Made by a program: the position numbers and the translations under genes
In this document: piece after piece, positions 8,252-17,051 of the stretch
Layout of the letters: each line of letters begins with the position of its first letter
Position numbering within the stretch: the stretch's first letter is position 1
NCBI GenBank assembly: GCA_964469165.1
Contig: CAYXXZ010000013.1
Coordinates: 1-44,484 of the forward strand
Origin: CAYXXZ01 sp964469165
Lineage (GTDB): Bacteria; Pseudomonadota; Gammaproteobacteria; Pseudomonadales; Porticoccaceae
DNA: 44,484 nucleotides
Reading direction: 5' to 3'
The notes under the pieces: model-generated
What the model was told of the DNA's origin: nothing
Seen by the model: the letters and a program-made list of their open reading frames with translations, nothing else
The model's database searches: none

Positions 8252-8875
8252 TCAGACGGAGTAATCACGGTAAAGCTCCAGCAACCATGAGGTACCGATA
8301 ACGGCGAGAATAAATCCAGTGACCAGTTTCAACTTTACCTCCGGGACTTTTCTCAACTGACCACGAAACGCCAGTGCGGCTGCCGATACTGCGGCCATAC
8401 CGGCAACCACCCCCCAAAAAACCTGACTCCATGCCGAGGTTGCAGACGCGACAGGAAAAATGACCAGCACGATCTCCGCCGCCTCGACGGCCGAGCTTTT
8501 GACCATGACAAAAAATACGAACAGTGAAAACTTCTCTGCCGAGGACGTCGCCGGAGTCACCCGCACCGCGCCGAGCGGATCTTCGACCCAGCCGGGACGC
8601 CGCTGCTCTCGCATACGTTTCAACGATTTGAACGACCAGTGCAGTCCCATCGATGCAAGGAGCACGGCAGCGACGAGACGCAACCAGAAGACCGGAAAAA
8701 ATGCCAGAAACGGCAACAGGAACACGGCCACGGCAAACACAAGTACGTGCCCCAACACCAGCCCCGATAACGCTTCGCGGGGGTAACCGGCTCTGGCGAT
8801 GGCATAGGCGATGGCAACCGTCTCAAAAAATTCGACAGCGGTGCCTGTAAATGAAGCAATAAAAGGATCGATCAT
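8252..8875 (-). CDS. COG4280-type polytopic membrane protein, putative metal transporter
   Basis: A 207-residue inner-membrane protein with about six TM helices in two halves. Each half begins with a helix carrying acidic residues: GTAVEFFETVAIAYAIARAG (about residues 11-30) and KSSAVEAAEIVLVIF (about 126-140). The inverted-repeat plan and the ExxE-type motifs recall UPF0016/GDT1-type cation transporters; COG4280 is the family I would assign. The loop between the halves is charged. It lies 44 bases after the TonB receptor and 33 bases before Fur-like paralogue B, so it could move the imported metal across the inner membrane. No strong ribosome-binding site precedes ATG 8875. Family call moderate; substrate inferred. 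Confidence 0.72.
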   Translation of the reverse strand: MIDPFIASFTGTAVEFFETVAIAYAIARAGYPREALSGLVLGHVLVFAVAVFLLPFLAFFPVFWLRLVAAVLLASMGLHWSFKSLKRMREQRRPGWVEDPLGAVRVTPATSSAEKFSLFVFFVMVKSSAVEAAEIVLVIFPVASATSAWSQVFWGVVAGMAAVSAAALAFRGQLRKVPEVKLKLVTGFILAVIGTSWLLELYRDYSV

Positions 8876-8919
8876 GACTGCAAGAAGAGCAATGCGAGAC
8901 GTCCCTGTCCCTTTCGTTA

Positions 8920-11232
8920 TCAGTAGCGGATGCGGAAACCGACGCCAGCCCAGCGCGGCGCATTGCCACGGGCACCGTCGGCGCCGCGGTGAGTGATACT
9001 CTGCTCGTCGAACAGGTTATCCACTTTGGCGTACACCTCCGTGTCTTCAGACAAACTGAAGGTCATATTGAGATCCACGGTAAACAAGTCCTCGGTCGTG
9101 AGATAGGTATTATCTACCCCCGACCGGCCCGCAGTGTTGGTGGTATAGGAGCCATCCGTATAGTTGAATGCGGCGTAGGCGCGCCAGTTGTGAACACTCT
9201 CGACACCGATCTGAAGCGCCGCGATGTTCTCCGGCATGTACTCAAGCACATCGCCGCTCTGTACCCCCGTGGGCAGGTCGGAAGCGCCGTTGTATTCGCC
9301 GTCGGTATAGGTATAGGACAGGCGCAGCGGTACTTTGATGGAGCCGTTGTCATACAGATCGGCAAATATACCGAGCTCCAGGCCCGCGACCTCCTTGGCG
9401 CCGGTCTGCTGGGTGCTGCCATCGACGATGGGGGCTCCGCCCGGTACGGGATTCACGCAAGGGTTGGCAAACAGGCACTGGCGAACAGTGGTGTCGTAGT
9501 CGCTGTAGAACGCAATCGCGTCCACACCGAAGGAGCCGTCGGTGCTGCGGTAACGCACACCGGCTTCGAAGTTGAGGCTCTCCTCCCCTTCCGTTCCCCG
9601 TCCGACGCCGTTGCCGGGAGGCGCGAAGCCTTCGTGAACACCGGCCAGCAGCGTCCAGTTGCCATCGAGAGCATAGTTGGCGCCGAAACCGAGAGTGGTC
9701 TGGTCCAGGCTGTTGCTGTTGGCCGCAGTGTGGGATACACCAGAGGCGACGTTGCCGCGGGTCTCGATGTCTTCGTAGCGGATGATCGGCATCAGTGTCC
9801 AGGAACCGACGGTAATGTAGTCCGCAATCCATACTGACGTCGCCTTGGCCTCACCCTCGCTTGGCGTGGCGGCAGCGGTACTAATGTAGACCAGGCTGCC
9901 GTTGACCTGGTTGTAGATGCTGTTGGAAATACCCTTGACGGCATTGCCGGTGATGTCCTCGTGCCTGCGCACACCGACGACCAGATCGTGTTCGATGGCG
10001 CCGGTCGAGAATTGCTTGTTGAGTTCGAACTGCACCCCCCTGGCCTCGAAATTCTGGTGGTTGTGGCCGTAGCGCACGCCATTGGCGTGAGTGGTGTCGG
10101 CGGTACCCTGAAGAATGCCGTTGAGCAGCGCCGCGCTGTTGTGGGGAGTGGTTCCCGCAAGGTTGTTGTTGATGATGTCGGTAATACCGCCAAGGCTGAT
10201 GCCATTGATCTGGTTCAGGCGATTGTAATAGCGGTAAGTGTCGCCCCAGTAGGCGGTGGACGTCAGTTTGGTACTGTCATCGAAATGGAACTGGTGGCGC
10301 AGACTGACCGCCTTGCGACCGCGATCCATGCGCTCCAGCTCGCTCAGCCCATAGCGCCGGTTGGAGTTGCTGTTGAAGTCGGCTTCGGTCAGGCCCAGGT
10401 AGCTGACATCCGCCGTCTCTTCGTTGTACTGGATTTTCAGATCCAGTTGCTGTTTGTACGCCGCGCCGGGATCACTGGTCCAGCGCACCTTGCCGACATA
10501 GTCGTTGATATCGTTGCCCGCCGTGTGACTGGAACGATCGATGTTATGAAAACCATCGCTGTTGGCCTGGTAGGTTTCCAGCAGGAATCCAAACTGGCCA
10601 TAGGTGGCGCCATAATAGGCGTGAATCTTGCGCGTGTTGAATTCCGACAGCTCCACATTGAGCATGCCACCGGCCTCTTCCGGAATTTCGGTGGACAGCA
10701 GGTTCACCACGCCCGCGGTAGTATGAGGGCCGTGCAACAGAATCTCGGGGCCCTTCAGCACCTCGATGCCCTGTATGCGCCCCACCGGGGGGAAAAAGTA
10801 TGCCGAGGTGTTCGCATATATCGACATCGCCGCCGGGATGCCATCTTCAAGAATGGTCACCCTGTCGCTGCGGCCGGCTGAGGATGCGCGAATGCCAATC
10901 CTCGGATACGTACCGAGTCCATCCTCCTCCCGCACGTAGACACCCGGTACATTGCGCAGAATGTTGGTGACGTTGGTGTATTCGAATTTCTCCAGTTCGC
11001 GTTCCGTCAGGGTATACGCCGAACCCGTGGTGGCCTGTGGATCCTCCAGATTGCCAATGACGCGGACCGGACTGAATATCATCGTGCGCTCGTCGGCGCC
11101 GCCACGCTCCGCGGGCGGAGCGTCCTGCGCCACCGCGGCTGAAGCCGCCCCCAGGCTGGCGGCAATCGCCAGGAACAACGACTTGCGGCGCGGCGCCTGG
11201 TGGAAGATGGACGACTGTTTTGAATTTTTCAT
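8920..11232 (-). CDS. TonB-dependent receptor, FecA-like (COG4772)
   Basis: An outer-membrane receptor of 770 residues from ATG 11232 (GGGAG seven bases upstream; an earlier in-frame start at 11298 lacks one). The signal peptide ends near ASAAVAQDAPP. The plug domain carries NILRNVPGVYVREEDGLGTY, RIGIRASSAGRSDRVTILED and IEVLKGPEILLHGPHTTAGV, typical of Fe(III)-dicitrate-type receptors. The barrel ends RWAGVGFRIRY with a terminal aromatic residue. No N-terminal signalling (STN) domain is present, so control is not by a FecIR-type route; the divergent two-component pair may do this. First gene of an operon with the membrane protein and Fur-like paralogue B. Ligand: a ferric or other metal chelate (inference). 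Confidence 0.92.
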   Translation of the reverse strand: MKNSKQSSIFHQAPRRKSLFLAIAASLGAASAAVAQDAPPAERGGADERTMIFSPVRVIGNLEDPQATTGSAYTLTERELEKFEYTNVTNILRNVPGVYVREEDGLGTYPRIGIRASSAGRSDRVTILEDGIPAAMSIYANTSAYFFPPVGRIQGIEVLKGPEILLHGPHTTAGVVNLLSTEIPEEAGGMLNVELSEFNTRKIHAYYGATYGQFGFLLETYQANSDGFHNIDRSSHTAGNDINDYVGKVRWTSDPGAAYKQQLDLKIQYNEETADVSYLGLTEADFNSNSNRRYGLSELERMDRGRKAVSLRHQFHFDDSTKLTSTAYWGDTYRYYNRLNQINGISLGGITDIINNNLAGTTPHNSAALLNGILQGTADTTHANGVRYGHNHQNFEARGVQFELNKQFSTGAIEHDLVVGVRRHEDITGNAVKGISNSIYNQVNGSLVYISTAAATPSEGEAKATSVWIADYITVGSWTLMPIIRYEDIETRGNVASGVSHTAANSNSLDQTTLGFGANYALDGNWTLLAGVHEGFAPPGNGVGRGTEGEESLNFEAGVRYRSTDGSFGVDAIAFYSDYDTTVRQCLFANPCVNPVPGGAPIVDGSTQQTGAKEVAGLELGIFADLYDNGSIKVPLRLSYTYTDGEYNGASDLPTGVQSGDVLEYMPENIAALQIGVESVHNWRAYAAFNYTDGSYTTNTAGRSGVDNTYLTTEDLFTVDLNMTFSLSEDTEVYAKVDNLFDEQSITHRGADGARGNAPRWAGVGFRIRY

Positions 11233-11437
11233 GATTGACTCCCTTTCTCTTCGCGATAAAAAAACAGTGCGGCTCACGGGTGAGTGATGATTCCGCAATC
11301 ACCCGCACCACCGCGAACCACAGTTCCTCGACCTCTTGATCGCGCTACCGCTTTTCCGCTGACGGATTGAACTGGCGCCTTGCACCGCGCTGCCGGCACA
11401 GGCATCATTTCTTCAAACGGTTGAGTCGCAATTTCTT

Positions 11438-11460
11438 TAATGAGAACGATTATTGTTAAT
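11438..11460. promoter_or_regulatory. Fur-box-like site of module 2
   Basis: AT-rich bases AATGAGAACGATTATTGTTA (11439-11458) resemble an array of Fur hexamers (GAGAAC GATTAT TGTTAA). The site is about 200 bases before the receptor start and about 80 before the regulator start, the same arrangement as in module 1. A small stem CTCAC/GTGAG (11273-11284) also lies in this 305-base intergenic region; nothing else was seen. Confidence 0.5.
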
Positions 11461-11537
11461 ATAGCGTTTCGCATGTCCTATTTTTGTCCGGCTCTGGAGC
11501 ACTTCGACGATACGCAAAAAGCACCCGGAACGACGCT

Positions 11538-12209
11538 ATGAGGCTTTTGATCGTTGAAGACAATCGCAGACTGTTAGCCAACCTCTTCGAGTACCTGGAA
11601 GGCCGTGGACATATACTGGACGCGGCACCGGACGGCATCACCGGCAAACATTTGGCATGCACCCAGCGCTACGACGCCATCGTGCTGGATTGGATGCTGC
11701 CGCGCATGGATGGATATCAATTGCTGAAATGCCTGCGCGACGACGAGGATATCGACACCCCTATCATCATGTTGACGGCGCGGGACGAATTGCCGGACAA
11801 GCTCTCCGGTTTCGATGCCGGCGCGGACGACTACCTGACCAAGCCTTTCGAATTTCCTGAACTCGAAGCGCGCCTGCACGCCATCATCGCGCGCTCAAGC
11901 CGCGCCGGCCGGCAGCGCCGCATGGCCGTGGCCGATCTCGAATTTGATCTGAAAACCCAGGAAGTCACCCGCGCGGGCGTCAAACTTCAGCTTTTCCCCG
12001 CGTTGCGCACGCTGCTGCGCGTGCTGCTGGAAAACAGCCCCGACGTGGTTTCCCACGAACAGCTTGAAGAAGCGTTATGGGGCGACCAGCCACCGGAGAG
12101 CAACCGCCTGCGCGGCTATATTTACGAATTGCGCCGCGAGGTGGACGCGCCCTTCCCCCATAAGCTCATTCAGACCGTGCCACGCTGCGGCTACCGTATC
12201 GCGCAATGA
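11538..12209 (+). CDS. OmpR/PirR-type response regulator (module 2)
   Basis: A 223-residue regulator starting MRLLIVEDNRRLLANLFEYL. The receiver has D51 in DAIVLDWMLPRMDGY and LTKPFEFPE. The winged-helix domain follows (VADLEFDLKTQEVTRAG to QTVPRCGYRIAQ). ATG 11538 is preceded only by a weak GGAA; an upstream in-frame start at 11484 would add 18 unrelated residues. The kinase start overlaps its stop (ATGA). Divergent from the FecA-like operon and paralogous in position to the regulator at 5604. Confidence 0.93.
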   Translation: MRLLIVEDNRRLLANLFEYLEGRGHILDAAPDGITGKHLACTQRYDAIVLDWMLPRMDGYQLLKCLRDDEDIDTPIIMLTARDELPDKLSGFDAGADDYLTKPFEFPELEARLHAIIARSSRAGRQRRMAVADLEFDLKTQEVTRAGVKLQLFPALRTLLRVLLENSPDVVSHEQLEEALWGDQPPESNRLRGYIYELRREVDAPFPHKLIQTVPRCGYRIAQ

Positions 12210-13504
12210 CGGCGACCAACGTGCGGCAATCGGCCTGGAGCCTCAGGCGGCGTCTGACCGTGGGGCTGCTGGGTTACATCATCCTGCTGACCCTGGGTGT
12301 GCTTGCCAACGACTTCGTGGTGAATGAAAGCGCCGAGAAATTGGTCTGGGAATCCCTGCTCACCGCCGAGCTCGATCATTTCCTGAAAAGGCGTCAGCAG
12401 GATCCCGATTATTCATGGCCGGAAACCGAGACGTTGCATGTGTTTGCCATCGATGCCGAAGCGACACCGCACAATCCTTTGCTGCGTCTCGCCCCGGGAG
12501 TCCACGACGAAATCCTTCTCGACGGCCGCGAGAAAGTGGTTCTGATCGAGGACGCGGATGACCAGCGTTTCGTCATCGCCCTCGACATCACCGACCTGGA
12601 AGGCCGCGAGGCCCAACTGCGCAACATCATTTTCCTGTCCGCCTTCATTGTGACGGCGCTGCTGGGCTGCGCCGCGGTCTGGGGCACCGGACGGCTGATA
12701 CAGCCCTTGCAGGTACTTTCCGACCGGATCGGCGCCCTGGACCCCGCAAAGGGCGGGCAGCTCGTCGCGTTGCCCGCCAACGCCAGCTCGGAGCTCACCC
12801 TGATCACGGAGGCCATCAACGGTTACATTGTCCGGAACGCGGCATTCATGGACAGGGAGCAAGCCTTTATTCGCGTTGCCAGTCACGAGCTGAGAACCCC
12901 TCTGTCGATCATCGCCGGGGCCGCCACACTGGCCCTGGGCGAACCCGGAACCACCGAAACGATGCGCAACCGCCTGCGCAGAATCGTGGAAACGACGAGC
13001 GACACCAACGAGCTCGTCACCCTCCTGCTGGTGCTGGCAAAAGACCCCGCGCGGCTGACCGAATCCTCGGAAGCGGTGAAACTGCACAGCCTGCTACCTC
13101 AAATCGTGCAGGATCACCAACATCTGGCGCAGGGCAAGGAAGTCGCCATCGTCCTCGGCACGCTGCCGGAATACACGATCGATGCACCGCTCCAGATCGT
13201 CAAGTCCGCCATCGGCAACCTGTTGCGCAACGCCATCGAAAACACCCGCAACGGCGATGTGCAGGTATCCCTGAGCGCAAATGGCACGGTGATCATCGAG
13301 GACCAGGGAGCGGGCATTTCCGCCGAGAAAATCAGCGAGCTTTACACCCGGCTGGCGCGCAGTGAAGGCACCCAGGGGGGAGGTATCGGCCTCACCCTCA
13401 TCACGCGCCTCTGCGAACATCTGAACTGGACCTTGTCCGTGGATTCAAATCCCGGTGACGGCACGCGGGTGGCCCTGCACTTTCCCAGCCCGGCGCAGGG
13501 ATAG
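12206..13504 (+). CDS. Sensor histidine kinase (module 2)
   Basis: A 432-residue inner-membrane kinase. TM1 is about residues 18-36 and the periplasmic domain about 37-140. TM2 is about 141-160, followed by the H-box FIRVASHELRTPLSI (H227) and the ATPase domain with NLLRNAIENT, DQGAGISAEK and GGIGLTLITRL. The periplasmic domain shares a weak pattern with the module 1 kinase, suggesting related signals. Its stop lies 21 bases from the stop of the convergent PEP-utilising gene. Partner of the regulator at 11538 through the ATGA overlap. Confidence 0.93.
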   Translation: MTATNVRQSAWSLRRRLTVGLLGYIILLTLGVLANDFVVNESAEKLVWESLLTAELDHFLKRRQQDPDYSWPETETLHVFAIDAEATPHNPLLRLAPGVHDEILLDGREKVVLIEDADDQRFVIALDITDLEGREAQLRNIIFLSAFIVTALLGCAAVWGTGRLIQPLQVLSDRIGALDPAKGGQLVALPANASSELTLITEAINGYIVRNAAFMDREQAFIRVASHELRTPLSIIAGAATLALGEPGTTETMRNRLRRIVETTSDTNELVTLLLVLAKDPARLTESSEAVKLHSLLPQIVQDHQHLAQGKEVAIVLGTLPEYTIDAPLQIVKSAIGNLLRNAIENTRNGDVQVSLSANGTVIIEDQGAGISAEKISELYTRLARSEGTQGGGIGLTLITRLCEHLNWTLSVDSNPGDGTRVALHFPSPAQG

Positions 13505-13525
13505 TGCGTCGCGGAAACCTGCGCC

Positions 13526-15994
13526 TCAGGCCCCCCTGCCCGCAGCAGCCTCCTCCGCACGTGTGCGCCCTGTCATGCCGATCAGCTCTTCATGGAATTC
13601 GAACCAGACGGTGTGATAGCTATCCACTCTCGGTGACATGAGAAACTGCGTTTCACCGCTTTTCACATGCTGCAAAGCTTTCTCGAAGCGCTCGCCAAAC
13701 GGTACCAGCCGCGAATTCAGCTGGCCGACACTGACAACCAGTTCCCGCATCTGCTCGTGCAAGGTATCGAGACGGGCCAGTATCGCTGCGTCGTAGCTCG
13801 CATCCTTGTGGTCGTTGAGGGTCTGCGGATCGCGCATTTGCCAGTCGAACGCCAGCTGCTTGAACTGTCCGTTGAGGGGCAGGAAGCGTTCGTGCAACGC
13901 TTCCGCCGCGACGGGATCAGGGCGATCATGAACGAGATTTTCCTCGACCCATGAAAACCCCGCGGGCGTCATCTGCCAGGTGTCGTCCTCGCGGACACAC
14001 AAGCCCGCGCTTTGCGCGCCATCGAGAATTTCCGCGATGGACTCTGGCGCGAGTCCGCTGCCTGCGACGAGCGCGGCGGTTGCTGCACGCCCCTTGAGAC
14101 GCAGCGAGCGCAATACCGCAAAAGCGCGCCGCGTATGGGTGAATGCTGTACTGCCCTGCTGCGTCGCGGCCTCGACGGGCGCAGGTTCGGGGCGCTCGAG
14201 AATGGTGACCTCGGCCCTGTCCGCATCCACCAGGATGCGGTCGCCATCGCGAATGGCGGTGGTGCCCGCAACGTTGGCCACCGCCGGCAGCCCCAGTTCG
14301 CGCGCGACCGTGGCGCCGTGACTGATAAGCGTGGCACTGTCGATGACCACGCCCGAGGCCAGCACGAACAGCGGCGACCAGGCCGCGTCCGTGTAGGGCG
14401 CAACAAGGATTTCGCCCGCGCGGATCACAGCCGCTTCGCGTGGATCGCGGATGACCCGGGCAACGCCTTCCACCCTGCCGGGGCTGATGCAAAGCCCTGC
14501 CAGAACGGCACCCACTTCAGCCTGGCCCGAGGTCGCGGCATCCGCCAGCCTGGGGGTGGGCAGCCCGGAAAAGGTTTGTTCGACGATGTCGAGCTTCTTC
14601 ATCAATTGGTAAACGTGACGGCGGCGTGTGATCAGCTCGCGTAGGGTATTGCGGTCCATCGTCAGTGCGCCGGTCAGCTCCTTGAAGGACAGCATTTCGC
14701 GATCTTCTTCTTTCTCGAACGCCCCTGCCTCCACGAGACGCGCCGTGAGTGCCTTGAGAATACGGCGCGTGCGCAAACTCTGGCGCACCGTCAGGGATTT
14801 GCTGCGCTCGCGCATCGCCGCAAACGTCTGGACACTGCGGATATAACCTTGCACCCTGGCGCGGACAGTTGCGTTTGCGATCCTTGCGAGCACCTTGGCT
14901 TCGAGTGCTTCGCGACGGCGTGCGCCGGCACTCGCATCGCGCATCCCGTCGCTGGCCACGTAGAGCGCCAGCAGGCGATCGGCCTGGCCGGGATCCTCGC
15001 CCCAGGTCGTCGCGTCGATGGTGGACTCGCCGATTCCCCGGTAGCCATAGAGTTTCAGAAAATCGTTGCGGGCATCGGCGACCCGCTGCTCCGCCGCATC
15101 GCCCGGGGCGGCCAACGTTGCGGCAAATTCGGCGAACTGGCCCGCGCGCAGCAAGTTCGCCAGGCGCGGCGCCTCGCGCACCAGCGGCGCCATGATCTCG
15201 AGCGCCAGTGCGGGCTTTGCGCTTTCCACGTCGCCGATCGCCACCAGCAGGCCATTGGCGGTATGAATGGGCGGCATGTCGGTGTGGCGGGCGATGGCCT
15301 GCACCAGGCGCATGTAATGGCTGCCAACGAGCAGGGTCACGCCCACGTGGATCCGCACCAGCTGCGTATTGAGCGTTGGTTTCTTCAACTCCTCGATCAG
15401 CTCTTCCACGCCAAGAGCGCTGTAGTCGCGCGTGGCGATCTCCGCCTCGCCCTGCTCGAGCTGGGTTTCCAGCGGTGCCATTTCCCGCTGCAGTTCCGCT
15501 TCCAGACGGCGCGATCTGCCCCAGCCCCGCAGGCGCCACAAACAGTCCACCAGCCACGACACCAGGTTCGGCGGCGGCTCCCAGCCCGTGATCGGATCGG
15601 CATGAGGCTGTACCACCGCCAGTGCAGAGCGGCTCCAGGGCAACCAGGGTGCACCGGGCAGACGCCGCATCACATGGATATACGAGGAAATATTGGTCGC
15701 GCAGCAACCGTAGAACACGCCCTGAAAACTGAGCGGATCGCTTGCCGAAACGATGCCCATTTCGGCGGCGACACGCTGGGTCATACGGGAAACGGCCGAG
15801 CCCGAACTGGCCCACGCCGCCGGCGTCATGGTGCCGGGGAACACCTCGACGGTGCCGAGACGCGTATGGACGGGAAAGCGACTGTCGACTGCGGAACAAA
15901 TGGGATAGACGCCGTCGGCGATCTTGCTCGCTTCGTCGATGATGGCCCGCACCGCAGCGCTGGGCGCCGCCGCGGGCTTGCTGTCGATATGCAC
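13526..15994 (-). CDS. PEP-utilising swivel-domain protein without ATP-grasp, with C-terminal winged helix
   Basis: An 822-residue protein from GTG 15994 (AGGAG nine bases upstream), 2 bases after the DUF7064-like gene. The N-terminal half resembles the central part of rifampin-phosphotransferase-like proteins (VEVFPGTMTPAAW near residue 50; LYGYRGIGEST near 300). Around residues 500-600 lies a phosphohistidine swivel domain with the catalytic-type motif TLISHGATVARELGLPAV (His about 559). The usual ATP-grasp domain that phosphorylates this His is missing. About 220 residues follow: a winged-helix-like segment (AFAVLRSLRLKGRAATAAL to WQMTPAGFSWVEENL) and a helical tail. Probably part of a catabolic or modification pathway with the MFS transporter; a phosphate donor partner must be encoded elsewhere, or the activity is lost (inference). 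Confidence 0.8.
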   Translation of the reverse strand: MHIDSKPAAAPSAAVRAIIDEASKIADGVYPICSAVDSRFPVHTRLGTVEVFPGTMTPAAWASSGSAVSRMTQRVAAEMGIVSASDPLSFQGVFYGCCATNISSYIHVMRRLPGAPWLPWSRSALAVVQPHADPITGWEPPPNLVSWLVDCLWRLRGWGRSRRLEAELQREMAPLETQLEQGEAEIATRDYSALGVEELIEELKKPTLNTQLVRIHVGVTLLVGSHYMRLVQAIARHTDMPPIHTANGLLVAIGDVESAKPALALEIMAPLVREAPRLANLLRAGQFAEFAATLAAPGDAAEQRVADARNDFLKLYGYRGIGESTIDATTWGEDPGQADRLLALYVASDGMRDASAGARRREALEAKVLARIANATVRARVQGYIRSVQTFAAMRERSKSLTVRQSLRTRRILKALTARLVEAGAFEKEEDREMLSFKELTGALTMDRNTLRELITRRRHVYQLMKKLDIVEQTFSGLPTPRLADAATSGQAEVGAVLAGLCISPGRVEGVARVIRDPREAAVIRAGEILVAPYTDAAWSPLFVLASGVVIDSATLISHGATVARELGLPAVANVAGTTAIRDGDRILVDADRAEVTILERPEPAPVEAATQQGSTAFTHTRRAFAVLRSLRLKGRAATAALVAGSGLAPESIAEILDGAQSAGLCVREDDTWQMTPAGFSWVEENLVHDRPDPVAAEALHERFLPLNGQFKQLAFDWQMRDPQTLNDHKDASYDAAILARLDTLHEQMRELVVSVGQLNSRLVPFGERFEKALQHVKSGETQFLMSPRVDSYHTVWFEFHEELIGMTGRTRAEEAAAGRGA

Positions 15995-15996
15995 GA

Positions 15997-17004
15997 TCAG
16001 GCTCTCCTGTTGCCGCTGGGAACACCGTCCACCAGGATGTCGCTGTACTCGGCCCAGGCCGGCATGCCGCCATCCCTGGTGCGGGAAGCGAACTCCAGGA
16101 TACGGCTGGTGCGCCCTTCTTTCTGATAGCGCAGCGGCAGCACAGCGCCTGGCTCCAGCACCACGTCGATGGTGCCCTTGTCCGAGCCGAGCACCAGGTG
16201 GCATTCCTGCACGTATTGTTCTGCGTCCCGGGCATAGCGGGAGCTGAGCACCGCGCTGGTGGCCACCTCCCCGACGCCGTCGCGAATGATGATGCCGGAG
16301 CAGAAGTCCTCATCCTCCGTGCCTGTGAACCAGCCCATGCAACTGGTGGTTTCGTCAACCTGCACCCACAGCCAGCGATGGAACAGTACCCGCGTCATGT
16401 CGCGCACGCCCCAGGAATGATCGCGAAACCCCTGGGTATCCAGGGTGCGGCGCGTACCGCCCAGCGCGACTTCACCACGGCAGCGGATGCTCGATTCATA
16501 GTGACGCCCCGACAGAAACCTGTCGCCGCCGGGGATGGTGCCGTTCGGGCCGGGCGCGAACAGCGGCCCCTGGTCTTCAAAAACCAGATCGAACGCACCC
16601 TCGCTGACGGCAGCGGCTTTCAACGCAGCACCGGGGTCTGCGGCGAAGTGGCGGTAGTCGGGAATATGGCGGATCTTGCCGGAATAACCCACATGCCAGC
16701 GTTTCAGAGGTTCGATAAGTGAAAATGTCAGCCCGCCCGCGGATGATGACGTGCCGTCGCCAATCGAGGCCACATCGATGGGGCGTTTCGCGAATGCCAC
16801 ATCGAGGGAACCGCCGGGATTGAGCTGCGCAACGGTTACCTCGATATGGCCCTCGTTGTAGCGCCGCCCGTGGCGAACGAAAAGCGCGGGGCCGCCGGCC
16901 TCGATGGCGCAGAATGCCAGGGACTCGTTCCAGGCCCGCTCTGGACCGGGCCTGTGCAGGTGCTCATCCTCGGCGTCGAAACAAAAGTAGTCACTGGGGT
17001 TCAT
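15997..17004 (-). CDS. DUF7064/DUF7065-like (AttH/CrtC lipocalin-type) protein
   Basis: A 335-residue protein from ATG 17004, with a strong GGAGG ribosome-binding site six bases upstream. It begins MNPSDYFCFDAEDEHLHRPG and carries GFRDHSWGVRDMTR (about residues 190-203), the hallmark of the lipocalin-like proteins related to AttH, CrtC and hydroxysteroid-type proteins. Many beta-strand-like stretches follow. No signal peptide is visible, so cytoplasmic. It lies between the MFS gene (47-base gap) and the PEP-utilising gene (2-base gap), so one operon. The function is not known; a role with the imported organic acid or steroid-like substrate is inferred. Confidence 0.7.
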   Translation of the reverse strand: MNPSDYFCFDAEDEHLHRPGPERAWNESLAFCAIEAGGPALFVRHGRRYNEGHIEVTVAQLNPGGSLDVAFAKRPIDVASIGDGTSSSAGGLTFSLIEPLKRWHVGYSGKIRHIPDYRHFAADPGAALKAAAVSEGAFDLVFEDQGPLFAPGPNGTIPGGDRFLSGRHYESSIRCRGEVALGGTRRTLDTQGFRDHSWGVRDMTRVLFHRWLWVQVDETTSCMGWFTGTEDEDFCSGIIIRDGVGEVATSAVLSSRYARDAEQYVQECHLVLGSDKGTIDVVLEPGAVLPLRYQKEGRTSRILEFASRTRDGGMPAWAEYSDILVDGVPSGNRRA

Positions 17005-17051
17005 TATTATCCTCCACGAGTTGCCGGCACGCACCGCCGGCACGGCTGCGC

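Noticed and set aside
8920..11232. FecIR-type sigma/anti-sigma control of the FecA-like receptor
   Set aside because: The receptor has no N-terminal signalling domain and no sigma or anti-sigma gene lies nearby; a two-component pair does.
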